Assembly: GCA_958295745.1 (NCBI GenBank)
Contig: OY282370.1
Location: 2,764,548 to 2,828,547, forward strand
Direction: 5' to 3'
Origin: an uncultured Acidimicrobiia bacterium
GTDB lineage: Bacteria; Actinomycetota; Acidimicrobiia; Spongiisociales; Spongiisociaceae
DNA length: 64,000 nucleotides
The notes under the pieces are model-generated. The model was not told the origin of the DNA. It saw only the letters and a list, made by a program, of their open reading frames with translations, and did no database searches. Positions 43,301 to 50,985 of the stretch are shown in pieces. The position numbers and the translations under genes are program-made. Positions within the stretch are counted from its first letter, which is position 1, and the number at the start of each line of letters is the position of its first letter.

Positions 43301-43594
43301 GGAGAGGAGCGCCAGAAGGGAAGGGTGCCTAAGGGCGGACGGCCGTCTCCGAAGGTGCAGCTGCCCACCCGCTTCTACGGCCACAAGAACTTGGACCCCG
43401 TACGGGCCATCCGCGACCTAGGCCAGATCATGAGCGAGATCACCGGACACCTCGTGTCGGCGGAGGGCAAGGTCACCTTTACCCTGGATATACAAGCCGT
43501 ATCCGAAGGCTTCGACGACCGCACCCACCGCGTCGTCAGCGAGAACGCCGCCCAACTCGGCTTCGAGGACTTCGGCTTCGAGACCGACGGCTGA
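40304..43594 (+). CDS. Swt1-type HEPN domain fused to DUF499 AAA+ ATPase
   Basis: This 1096-residue protein has an N-terminal HEPN-like domain (about 1-130) with the RNase signature Rx4H in ARNKWAHNERF (Arg near residue 90). The DUF499 ATPase (COG1483-like) follows with GFGGGKTHGLIALYH as Walker A near residue 243 and MILIDEWVAYA as Walker B near residue 352. The remainder is a large C-terminal region. It is 3 bp after the methyltransferase gene and surely co-transcribed. Inference: the ATPase senses or loads on DNA while HEPN could act as a toxic RNase. No nuclease or helicase subunit of larger systems of this type is adjacent. Confidence 0.85.
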   Translation: MAITNHERVGKALTLVRDAIRPPVERAWRTQYGNRWLQRVEQRIRGRDVIANPDDLSFLLRGMDVTWEQFFRDTQSRSTRSYLHLLWDARNKWAHNERFSSEETFRILDHCEMMLQAFRAADAAGEVGELKRSLQRQVYTEERRTAERRAAAGAAKGEPLAGLKPWREVVVPHADVREGRFAQAEFAADLRQVVRGEAAEEYGDPRSFFERTFITDGLRDLIRTAAMRLSGEGGDPVVEMQTGFGGGKTHGLIALYHLASGASGLPGVDEALAEDDLSVPEGVRRAVFTGQWARPASPRRVNGLEINTIWGDIAYQLGGVEGYRLVEDDDRSAANPGDKLVELFRRYGPVMILIDEWVAYARELPMSSEEKRLPAGDFDTQFTFAQALTEAAAAAGNALLVVAVPDSGGPDDDSLEVGGEKGRTALVRLRNVLERLAAQWRPASSEESFEIVRRRLFEPVDQKTAPHRDAVVKAYHKLYRDNAGEFPSETREGDYLRRMEAAYPIHPELFDRLYQDWSTLERFQRTRGVLRLMAKVISELWDRDDSSLMIMPGFVPMDSAQVVPELTRYLADRWKPIIDADVDGPGSLPQRSDRERPNLGRYGACRRAARTVYLGSAPLPAERRGIDRTRIVLGCVQPGEQPGVFHDALRPLAEEATYLYNRQARYWYDTKPSLTRIASDRAVSHFHDADADLEILRLIQKQRSREPLGGVHVFPDGPGDIPDEDDSVRLVILSPKDRHERGEGSPAFEMARRILDQRLGGPRINRNMLVFLAADEGRVSDLRQAMRTRMAWQSILDDRGEHDLNLTPADVNQAQTRLDEAARTVGLRIGETFCQILYPIQQPGESDIHWTAVRVTGEGGLAERVVRKLESSEHLIPRYSGIRVRGDLDRVPLWDGDRIGITDLWSYYCKYLYMPRLAGFGVLSAAISDGAASMNWQNDTFAYAEGYNDEEDRYLGLKANEQAVVTFSRDALLVHPERAAVQLHTESQAAAVERDITGDGEERQKGRVPKGGRPSPKVQLPTRFYGHKNLDPVRAIRDLGQIMSEITGHLVSAEGKVTFTLDIQAVSEGFDDRTHRVVSENAAQLGFEDFGFETDG

Positions 43595-43619
43595 CCGGCT
43601 CCCCGCATAGGTGGACTCC

Positions 43620-43955
43620 ATGACGGAATCCTGGTTGGAAGACATATCTGCGGACGGCAGATACGACTGGCGGCCGGCGGGCGCCAATGCATTGAAAGCC
43701 GATATAGACGGCCGCCTCCCCTGCACCGCTGTTGTAAGAGAAACACCCGACGGAATGGTGCTGTTCGCGGCCGTCGGACGCAACGGCACCGTCAACTACT
43801 GGCAGTGGGCTTCGATCGACAGGGAAACCTCCAAGCCGATACCGAAAAAAGAAACCCTGAACCAGTTTTGGCATTTGTTGGAACTAACTGCCCTCACATC
43901 CAAAAGCATCGCTGTTGCTAAGAATGGGCAACACAAGACGCAGCAGTATGGATAG
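43620..43955 (+). CDS. Small defence-operon protein, probably frameshifted (full frame to 44041)
   Basis: This 111-residue product starts at ATG 43620 (AGGTGG 6 bp upstream), 25 bp after the HEPN-DUF499 gene. It reads smoothly to SKSIAVAKN and then ends GQHKTQQYG-stop. In the -1 frame the DNA from about 43922 reads EWATQDAAVWIDQEHLVSAY and on to IIYRHTA before a TAA at 44039-44041, a convincing protein end. Restoring one base near 43921 would give a protein of about 140 residues. The gene is therefore either a recent pseudogene, a programmed-frameshift product or carries a sequencing error. Family not recognised. Confidence 0.6.
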   Translation: MTESWLEDISADGRYDWRPAGANALKADIDGRLPCTAVVRETPDGMVLFAAVGRNGTVNYWQWASIDRETSKPIPKKETLNQFWHLLELTALTSKSIAVAKNGQHKTQQYG

Positions 43956-44151
43956 ATCAAGAACATCTGGTCTCTGCCTACAAGGGCGGCGCTACCATAG
44001 ACGGAACGAGCATTCAGATCATATACCGACACACCGCCTAACAAACTATATCCGAGACGATGAACGGCGGTAATCCCACAAAAGGGCTAGGCCAGATTCC
44101 ATTATCACACCCCCCGGCCGAGCATCTTCTGGACGACCGAGCCGTCGCAGC

Positions 44152-46077
44152 CTACTTCGGCAGGTCTTCCATGATTAGTCCCATCTCTTTGAGAAAACGG
44201 GATTCATGGCATAGGTACGAATTGCTATAACGTGTAATCCGCTTCCGAGGTCGAGTGAACAACAGAGCTCGAGCAGCGCGGCTGGCTGCTACATAGACCA
44301 CTCGGCGCTCCTCTTCCAACTCGTCTTGGGTCGCGGCTCGATAGTGGGGGAAGTTCCCCTCCCTCATTCCTACTACGACCACTACCTTGAAACCAAGTCC
44401 GCGCGCCCTATGCGGTGTAAGCACCCGCACCCCCGGCTCGGATGAAGGGGTTTGTTCCAGATGTGAAAGCATCCTGAGAAACCCGGACAGCGACCGGCTC
44501 AATGCCGATGTCTTGAGTTCGTATTCTGACAAGAACCAATTGAAGAAATGCTGGTCTTGGTGCCATGCGATTCCTTCTTCCTCGCTATCGAACTCTAGAT
44601 CAAGTCTGATCAGTTGCCGGACGGACTCCAGGCTGTTCGTCAGTGTAATATCCGAGGAGATAAAAGTATCGAAGAAATCTTTGGAAAGGTTGTTGCGGTT
44701 AGTACATTCCCTCAGGATCCTTCTAATCTTCGTTATATCATCCAGATGTTCTATTCCGATCGATCTGTTGTCCAACTCGTCAAGAAGACGACGTTTGGAG
44801 GGTAGATCTCTGGGATTATCGGTCAGCTTGAGGAAGCAGTAACCTAATCGACCCAAGCGGGACTCAAAGAGGTCTCCTTGATCGGTTTTAAGGACGACAG
44901 GTATTTCCCGGCTTTCCAGTTCTTCGATAACGGCATTGAACGTGTACCGGGTCCGTCCGAGCAGGCAGATATCCTCAGGGGTAACATCGGTCGTCTCTCC
45001 TTCGTATACCCAATCCTGGTCAAGGCCATCGTCTATGAGAGATATGATCCAACTACTGACGGCCTGTGCCTCGATTTTTTCGTCGTCATAGGAGCGCGCC
45101 CCTACCCATCCTTTGGCGAGAACCGCTTTGTCTTGTAGTGATATTCCTTCCTTCTTCCAATTGTCGTTTTGTATGTATCTTCGTAAAGACTGTAGGATAT
45201 CTTCTATGGCTCTGGCACTACGGAAGTTAGTGGTCAATTCTAGTCTGTCGGCGGTAAAATCTTCAGCGAACTTCTGCAAGAACTTGGGCCCTCCCCCTGC
45301 AAAAGCATTGATGGACTGGTCAACATCGGCGACTATGAATACGTTTGGTTGGGTGTCGCCGCGCATCTCCTTCAACAATTCATACTGGCCTCGGGTGAGT
45401 TCCTGTCCCTCGTCCACGAGCGTGTGCCGATACTGCCGGCGGAGGTGGGAACCAACCCACGGATCAATCCTGAGTAGCCGTACAGCCTGATAGATCATCC
45501 CCTCGTAGTCGATGTATCCGGCGTTGGCTAAGGCAAGCTCATAAGCATCATACGCTTCGTGCAAGGAGATACGACCGCCGAGCATACGATCTCCATCGAC
45601 TTGATTGGGTGGTTTGAGGTCGGTCTTTCTGAGAGCTATCTCGTCGAACAACGATTTCCATTGGTTATAGTCAATCAGGTCAATTCGCTTCATCCTATCC
45701 TCAAGTAGTGGGGTAACGAGGAGCTGTTTGTCTTTTACGTCGGAGATGACGGTGATCGGAGATTTCAGTCCTACGGGTTCCCCGTAGTTCTGGAGAAGTC
45801 CCATCGCAAAGGAATGGAAGGTGGTTGCGTTGACCCGCCATCGGTCTCGTTCCGGGACTATCTGCCGGACACGTTCGTTTAGCTCGCCGGCCGCCTTGAC
45901 GGTATAGGTGAGGGCGAGAATACGAAACAGATCACCAGGAGATTTTTCCAAGAGATGTATGACCCTTTGAACCAGCACTTCGGTCTTGCCCGAGCCAGGG
46001 GGAGCAGTGATCAGATGAACGCCGTCTCCCAACTCCACAGCATTTCGCTGTTCTTTGGTGAGGGTAGCCAGGTTCAT
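44152..46077 (-). CDS. gajB: Gabija protein GajB, UvrD-like helicase
   Basis: This 641-residue superfamily-1 helicase has Walker A APPGSGKT (residues 25-32), the Q motif LTKEQRNAV, motif Ia LALTYTVKAAGELNERV, Walker B HTLVDEGQELT, TTNFRSARAIEDI and a C-terminal LTPHRARGLGFKVVVVVGM with YVAASRAARALLF. It overlaps gajA by 4 bp (ATGA). In Gabija, GajB senses nucleic-acid ends or nucleotide depletion and works with the GajA nuclease to stop phage. It is somewhat longer than typical GajB (about 500 residues). AT-rich codon use differs strongly from the rest of the window. Confidence 0.88.
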   Translation of the reverse strand: MNLATLTKEQRNAVELGDGVHLITAPPGSGKTEVLVQRVIHLLEKSPGDLFRILALTYTVKAAGELNERVRQIVPERDRWRVNATTFHSFAMGLLQNYGEPVGLKSPITVISDVKDKQLLVTPLLEDRMKRIDLIDYNQWKSLFDEIALRKTDLKPPNQVDGDRMLGGRISLHEAYDAYELALANAGYIDYEGMIYQAVRLLRIDPWVGSHLRRQYRHTLVDEGQELTRGQYELLKEMRGDTQPNVFIVADVDQSINAFAGGGPKFLQKFAEDFTADRLELTTNFRSARAIEDILQSLRRYIQNDNWKKEGISLQDKAVLAKGWVGARSYDDEKIEAQAVSSWIISLIDDGLDQDWVYEGETTDVTPEDICLLGRTRYTFNAVIEELESREIPVVLKTDQGDLFESRLGRLGYCFLKLTDNPRDLPSKRRLLDELDNRSIGIEHLDDITKIRRILRECTNRNNLSKDFFDTFISSDITLTNSLESVRQLIRLDLEFDSEEEGIAWHQDQHFFNWFLSEYELKTSALSRSLSGFLRMLSHLEQTPSSEPGVRVLTPHRARGLGFKVVVVVGMREGNFPHYRAATQDELEEERRVVYVAASRAARALLFTRPRKRITRYSNSYLCHESRFLKEMGLIMEDLPK

Positions 46078-47840
46078 ACTCTACTCCTTCCGAGGATACG
46101 GTCGGCTCGTCTCAACAACTCCAAAACCAAACCTGGTATAGTCGGCTTGCCTTGATCATTGGTGACAGAAACGATCGCCTCAGCGATGGCATCGCCGTAG
46201 GTACCTTTATTTTTATCAAGAAATTTTATTAGTAATTCATCTTTATCCAATACCGAATACTTGGGGATTTTGCTGAACCTTTTCAACGCATCTTTACCGA
46301 ATAGTTCTGTGATACCTTTTTTGATAGAGTCCTGCAAACCTTCATTGATTAGATATTGTTCGAAATCTACACCCTCAGGAAGCATTACTACCTCCCTTGA
46401 ATTCCGAGTTAGGGTTCGGCTGACTCGTTTACCGATCGCTCTGAGTGCATTACTACCTCCTAGATCAGCGTCAACGAAAATCAACCAAGGTATGCCAAGG
46501 TCATCAAGTATCTTGATGAATGGTCCTGCTTGTCCCAGAGAACCGGGGTCAACGAAGGTCACCCCTTCACTTTCGGGGTTGACATCCCAATAAGTCCGGG
46601 TGAAAACCGGCAAAGCCGCATATTCGGTTGTGCCATCACCGATGATGACTAGACGAGCAAAGAAAACCTGACTATAGCGCTCAATGAGACGCCTTGCCTT
46701 GATATTCTCCTCCTCCATTTCGAGGCCGACGGAACTCTTGACTCCGATACCGGAGTTAGTGTGTCGGAACAGACGAATATGACTAAAATCTGTCGAAGCT
46801 GTTATCTGCGGTGAGTGAGTGGTTATAATACATTGCACATCCAAATCTTTGATAATACGAATTACCGCAAGTTGTGCCTGCGGGTGTAAATGTGCCTCCG
46901 GTTCTTCAAAGCAAGTCAAAAGATGTGGAGAGTATGGTTCTTCCATTCCTGATAATTCAGCAGCGAAGGCCGTATAGACCATTATTTCGGCAATGCTTCG
47001 GCTTCCAAGGCCTTGCATCCGGAGCGGAAGTCTTGGACCGTCAGGTGTATTTATAAGGATGTCTGTTGCTCTGGTTAGAGCATCTATTCTGCTAGGAAGA
47101 GGTTCAAGTTCAACATGATTAACTGTCGGTAGAGCGTTCTGAACTTCATCAAGACGAGCACGTAAGCGGGTCAATAATTGACTCTCATTTAATACACGTT
47201 CTCCCAAATCCTTCAGCTGGTTTTCGATTTCGTCAACTGTTCCTGGTTCGAGGTCACGCTGGGCCAACAGACGACCCCATCTGCTCGATCGTTGGCGCAT
47301 CTCATCTACCAGGTCTCGGTTAGCTTCGAGGAGCGTGAAAGAAATAGGTGATAGATGTCGTTCGGTTACCGGCTCTCCAGGTATTACTACCACTTCAGAG
47401 TTGTGCGATGTATCACACCCCGTCCACCCTTCGATAAAACAACGGCTACGATTGATAGTACTACGGTCTTCGCCGATCGAGCCGGTGGTGCGGATGGCAA
47501 CATACTCCTGGTTGCCTTCTCTACGGATAACATTACCGAGAAGAGGAGTTAACTGGTCATCAAAGGAATTACCGTCTGACGGCATCAACAGCAAGTCTAT
47601 ACAGAACTCTTTGTGCTGATGACCTTGTGCATCGATGTACAGATCGTCTGGAACAGGTAGCCGCTTGCCCATAGCAGTGGCAATCGCTTCCAGAAAGGCG
47701 GACTTGCCTGTGTTGTTCTCTCCAACGACGACAGTTATCTCAGGATCAAGCGCTACACAAACGTCCCGCAAGGCACGGAAGCCGGTGACGCGCACCGCCT
47801 CTATACGCATCTTCACCCTGGGGCGGGCGCTATCTTGCAT
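46074..47840 (-). CDS. gajA: Gabija protein GajA, OLD-family ATPase/TOPRIM nuclease
   Basis: This 588-residue protein has an ABC-type ATPase domain with Walker A GENNTGKS (40-47), a signature-like LGSRSIAEI, Walker B CFEEPEAHLHPQAQ (about 308-320) and H-loop ITTHSPQI. The C-terminal TOPRIM domain has the glutamate in VIIGDGTTEYAALP and the DxD motif FVDADLGG. GajA nicks phage DNA in the Gabija defence complex. ATG at 47840 has AGGA upstream; MRIEAV (10 codons in) is an alternative start. Low GC compared with the flanks suggests horizontal transfer of the pair. Confidence 0.88.
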   Translation of the reverse strand: MQDSARPRVKMRIEAVRVTGFRALRDVCVALDPEITVVVGENNTGKSAFLEAIATAMGKRLPVPDDLYIDAQGHQHKEFCIDLLLMPSDGNSFDDQLTPLLGNVIRREGNQEYVAIRTTGSIGEDRSTINRSRCFIEGWTGCDTSHNSEVVVIPGEPVTERHLSPISFTLLEANRDLVDEMRQRSSRWGRLLAQRDLEPGTVDEIENQLKDLGERVLNESQLLTRLRARLDEVQNALPTVNHVELEPLPSRIDALTRATDILINTPDGPRLPLRMQGLGSRSIAEIMVYTAFAAELSGMEEPYSPHLLTCFEEPEAHLHPQAQLAVIRIIKDLDVQCIITTHSPQITASTDFSHIRLFRHTNSGIGVKSSVGLEMEEENIKARRLIERYSQVFFARLVIIGDGTTEYAALPVFTRTYWDVNPESEGVTFVDPGSLGQAGPFIKILDDLGIPWLIFVDADLGGSNALRAIGKRVSRTLTRNSREVVMLPEGVDFEQYLINEGLQDSIKKGITELFGKDALKRFSKIPKYSVLDKDELLIKFLDKNKGTYGDAIAEAIVSVTNDQGKPTIPGLVLELLRRADRILGRSRV

Positions 47841-48001
47841 CGGATATTCCTGCCTGTCCTCGTTGGAGACCGATTTTGGTAAACACCAACCACAACCCCC
47901 TGGTATCCCGGGACATGCGGGCGGCTCCCCAAAGGCTATTCGATTCCCCAGACTACACCGGGCGATGCTTCTACGGGATCATTCGATGACTATGGCCTCG
48001 A

Positions 48002-49408
48002 TCAGGTTCCTCTATATCGGTTCGGATATCCGCGCGGATGGTGGGCGTGGGCGCCGACGGCGAGGAGGAAGGTGTCGAGCGGCAGGGTTCCGATCCCGGA
48101 CCGGTCGGGGTGGATGACCGCCGCTTGCGGGGCCACCAGGTAGCAGCCGCCGCTGAACCGTTTGTGACGCTCGATGAGAGCGCGGAGACCGGAGCGGCGA
48201 TGGTTCGGTGAGGAGGCGATCTCGAAGGCGAGCGGCCGGGTCGGGTGATTGAGTATCAGGTCCACCTCGTGGTTGCCGTAGCGCCAGTGATGCAGTCGGA
48301 CGCCGGATTGGATGGCCAGCGTCTGCAGCGCCGCCGCCGCCAGGTTTTCTAGGAGCAAGCCCATCTCGACGGGGTTGCCGAGCAGGGCGAGGCCCCGTTG
48401 TAGGGCGGCGTTTCGGACGGCCCCGTCTACGAAGTAGAGCTTGCGGCCCCGTTTCTGGACGGTGGTCTCCCGCCCGGAGTAGTTGGGGAGGGTGAAAATC
48501 AGGAAGGTACTCTCCAGGTAGGAGAGGTAGCGGTCGAAGGTGGGCTGGGACATACCCAGGTCACCGCAGATCTTGGTGGGTGAGAGGATTCCCGTGATCT
48601 GCCCGGCGAGCACGTACAGCAGTTGTTCCAGCAGGGCCGGGCTGTTGACCCCGAAGGACTGGGGGATGTCTTTGTAGACGGCCCGCTCGACCGCTTCGCG
48701 GTGCAGGGAATCCTGGGATTCGAGTATGTCGTAGTGTTCGATGTCCTCGCCGCTCAGATCGCCGTGTCGTACTAGTCGACGAGCTGGGTCGTGTATCTCG
48801 GGGAACCCGCCCACCAGCATGAATCGGCGGCGCTCGGCGCTCAGCTCGCGAGGGGCGTGTTGGCCCTGAGGGAGGGAGAGCAGGGTATCGGCGAGAGTTT
48901 CCTCGGCGGTGATCTCGTAGGAGTGGCCGATCAGGTCCAGATACTCTGTGAAGTGGTAGGGCATGAGGTGTTGCTCCGACCAGCGTCCGACCCCGCTTTC
49001 GATGCGGCGGTTCCGGAGAGCGGCGGTAGCGCTCGATGTAGCGGCCACCCGCACCGGCCACCGGTCGTCATAGAAGGTCTTGAGCCACAGGTCCCACTCG
49101 TCGGCGTACACCAGCTCGTCGAGCATCAGATATGCAGGAAGTTCGGATGTGGTATCGAGCGCCGCCCGAACCCAATCGCCGAGAGAACGCTGGGTGAGCA
49201 GAGGATGATCCATACGCAACCACCAGATGCGCTCCGGGGCGACGCCTTGGTCGAGCAGATGGCGCACGGTCTGGTAGAGCACGGTGGTCTTGCCCACCCG
49301 GCGCGGGCCGAGGATCAGATGGAAGCGCCGCGGTGCGTCGTCCAGGAGCAACCGCCACAGTACCTTCGCCAGAGGCCGCTCGGTCCGAGGTGCGCACCAC
49401 GACGGCAC
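48002..49408 (-). CDS. AAA_14/DUF4143-type ATPase, start codon problematic
   Basis: This ATPase has Walker A GPRRVGKTTVLYQ, Walker B AYLMLDELVYADEWD, sensor AATSSATAAL and a C-terminal DUF4143 region (GNHEVDLIL, PLAFEIASSPN) resembling a nuclease fold. The first conventional start is GTG 49408, but family-like sequence continues 26 codons upstream (EDTRQVLIEQNPWKLLGH). That stretch reaches an ATA codon at 49484-49486, preceded by the strong ribosome-binding sequence AAGGGAGGT (49492-49500 complement). The gene may start at AUA or carry a damaged ATG. It is the right border of the defence island. Confidence 0.78.
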   Translation of the reverse strand: MPSWCAPRTERPLAKVLWRLLLDDAPRRFHLILGPRRVGKTTVLYQTVRHLLDQGVAPERIWWLRMDHPLLTQRSLGDWVRAALDTTSELPAYLMLDELVYADEWDLWLKTFYDDRWPVRVAATSSATAALRNRRIESGVGRWSEQHLMPYHFTEYLDLIGHSYEITAEETLADTLLSLPQGQHAPRELSAERRRFMLVGGFPEIHDPARRLVRHGDLSGEDIEHYDILESQDSLHREAVERAVYKDIPQSFGVNSPALLEQLLYVLAGQITGILSPTKICGDLGMSQPTFDRYLSYLESTFLIFTLPNYSGRETTVQKRGRKLYFVDGAVRNAALQRGLALLGNPVEMGLLLENLAAAALQTLAIQSGVRLHHWRYGNHEVDLILNHPTRPLAFEIASSPNHRRSGLRALIERHKRFSGGCYLVAPQAAVIHPDRSGIGTLPLDTFLLAVGAHAHHPRGYPNRYRGT

Positions 49409-49522
49409 ATGGCCGAGCAGTTTCCAGGGATTCTGCTCGATGAGAACCTGGCGGGTGTCCTCGGGTTGCGGTGTCCGGGTGACTATCTTCGACCTCCCTT
49501 GGCGATGGCCCCTGATGCAGGG

Positions 49523-49550
49523 AGCTTAGCATTCACTCAGCGAGTGTTAA
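49523..49550 (-). promoter_or_regulatory. Promoter with internal palindrome upstream of the DUF4143 ATPase
   Basis: On the minus strand TTAACA (49545-49550), a 16-bp spacer and TAAGCT (49523-49528) make a plausible sigma-70-type promoter. A small palindrome CACTC-AGC-GAGTG (49534-49546) lies within the spacer, a good place for a repressor to bind. The predicted start (about 49516) is upstream of the AAGGGAGGT ribosome-binding site. The same gap separates the divergent racemase gene. Confidence 0.45.
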
Positions 49551-49703
49551 TCAGAGAATAGCATAAATGAGCCCGCCCGTGTGAGGGTTATCCGCGCCTG
49601 TCGTCCGAGGCGGGGCGGCTAGGTCAAGCCTCGCGGGGGAGGGGCGGGGCCATATTTCGGGGCTACAGTGGAGAGCCGACCGAACCGAGCGGGGGAGCGT
49701 CTG

Positions 49704-50534
49704 ATGGGCAAGAAGATGAAGATCGTGCGGATCAACGGCTTCCGCATTCCGGGCCTCGAGTACCCGAGCAAGCCGCTGCCGGATCTGCTGGAGCTCAAGA
49801 ACGACGACACTGAGCTGGTGGTGCGCGACGCCCCCGACGCCTTCGTGCATTTCGTGGAGCAGAACTACGAGAACGAGATGGTGGCGGTGCTGCACGCCCG
49901 TGAGGCCTGGAAGGTGGAACAGGAAGGCGGCGCCGATGCCGTCATCATCCGGTGCAACGGCGAGCCCGGCGTCAAGGCCGCCCGGGAGCTGTGCGAGAAC
50001 ACGCTGGTGATGGGGTCGGCCTGCGCCGTCCAGCATGTGGCCTCCATGCTCGGCCGCCGTTTCTCCTACGTGATCGCCGGGCGGGAGCAGGGCGACGACG
50101 GCATCGACATCGACCACACCAAAGACACCCTGATCTCCGCCGCCCAGCACTACGGCCTGGAGCACAAGCTGGCCTCGATCCGCAACGTCAACGTCCCGCC
50201 CACCGGCTTCAACGAGCAGATCGCCGCCGAAGAGGATCTGGCCCCGGTCTACGAAGAGGCCCTGGAAGAAGCGAAGAAAGCCGTCTTCGAGGACGGCGCC
50301 GAGGTGATCATCGGCTACGGAGGCCCCCGCCTGCACGACTATCTGGTCAAGCACCTCGCCCCGCTCGGCGTCCCCGTGTTGAGCACCGACCACACCCTGC
50401 TCAAGGTGGCCGAGATGCTGGTGCAGCTGGGCCTCACCCAGAGCAAGCGCACCTACCCCAAGCCCCGCCAGATCTACGACTTCACCGTGTCCGCCGCCGA
50501 GGTGGTCGGCCCCGGCCCGCTCCCTTCCAGTTAG
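49704..50534 (+). CDS. Asp/Glu/hydantoin racemase-superfamily protein
   Basis: This 276-residue protein has VIIRCNGEPGVKAARELC and VMGSACAVQHVASMLGRRFSYV, the two regions that carry the paired catalytic cysteines in the cofactor-independent racemase / maleate isomerase superfamily. The ATG at 49704 has GGGGGAG 8 bp upstream. Its substrate is unknown. Nearby hydantoinase-type (HyuA/HyuB) and ring-cleavage genes make hydantoin racemisation or cis-trans isomerisation of a maleate-like diacid the best guesses (inference). Confidence 0.72.
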   Translation: MGKKMKIVRINGFRIPGLEYPSKPLPDLLELKNDDTELVVRDAPDAFVHFVEQNYENEMVAVLHAREAWKVEQEGGADAVIIRCNGEPGVKAARELCENTLVMGSACAVQHVASMLGRRFSYVIAGREQGDDGIDIDHTKDTLISAAQHYGLEHKLASIRNVNVPPTGFNEQIAAEEDLAPVYEEALEEAKKAVFEDGAEVIIGYGGPRLHDYLVKHLAPLGVPVLSTDHTLLKVAEMLVQLGLTQSKRTYPKPRQIYDFTVSAAEVVGPGPLPSS

Positions 50535-50546
50535 GGCGGGCGGCGG

Positions 50547-50936
50547 TCAGCCCTCCAACACCGCGGTCATCAGGACGTGGATGACCATCCCGAAACCCAG
50601 ATCGACCAGGTAGGTGTTGCGGGCCGGGCGGTCCCCGTCGCGGGGGAACATCTTCAGCCATTCCTCGTTCACGAGAGGCCGCAGCGAGTCGTCCTTTATG
50701 TTGAAGATCACCAAGGCGATGTCGTCGGTCGATCCGCCGGCGTTCTCCACGATGGTGCGCATGTGCCGGAACACCAGCTCCACCTGCCGCTTCGGGTCGT
50801 CCGGGATGGCGCCGGTGTCCGGGTCCATGGCGTGGATTCCGCTCGAATACACCATGTTGTCGATCTTCACGGCCATCGGGATCGGCATGTCGCCGTGGCG
50901 GACGCCCGGCACCTCGATGTTCACCCGCCTCGGCAC
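50547..50936 (-). CDS. RidA-family protein
   Basis: This 129-residue member of the YjgF/YER057c/UK114 family has the YSSGIHAMDPDTGAIPDDPKRQ and VELVFRHMRTIVENAGGSTDDI patterns. The C-terminal region resembles family members but lacks the classical R-x-x-x-x-x-x-L-P-x-x-x-x-V-E-I-E ending (it has RNTYLVDLGFGMVIHVLMTAV), so enamine deaminase activity is uncertain. RidA relatives also act as aminomuconate deaminases in aromatic catabolism, which would suit the ring-cleavage genes in this region. Confidence 0.8.
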   Translation of the reverse strand: MPRRVNIEVPGVRHGDMPIPMAVKIDNMVYSSGIHAMDPDTGAIPDDPKRQVELVFRHMRTIVENAGGSTDDIALVIFNIKDDSLRPLVNEEWLKMFPRDGDRPARNTYLVDLGFGMVIHVLMTAVLEG

Positions 50937-50985
50937 GGCTCTCCTTCTCGACTCCGGCCCCGAACCCTCGGACCCTTCGGAAACC

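Noticed and set aside
46074-47840. Retron- or Septu-type interpretation of the OLD-like ATPase
   Set aside because: The ATPase plus TOPRIM architecture with a 4-bp-overlapping UvrD-like helicase fits Gabija; no reverse transcriptase or HNH gene is present.
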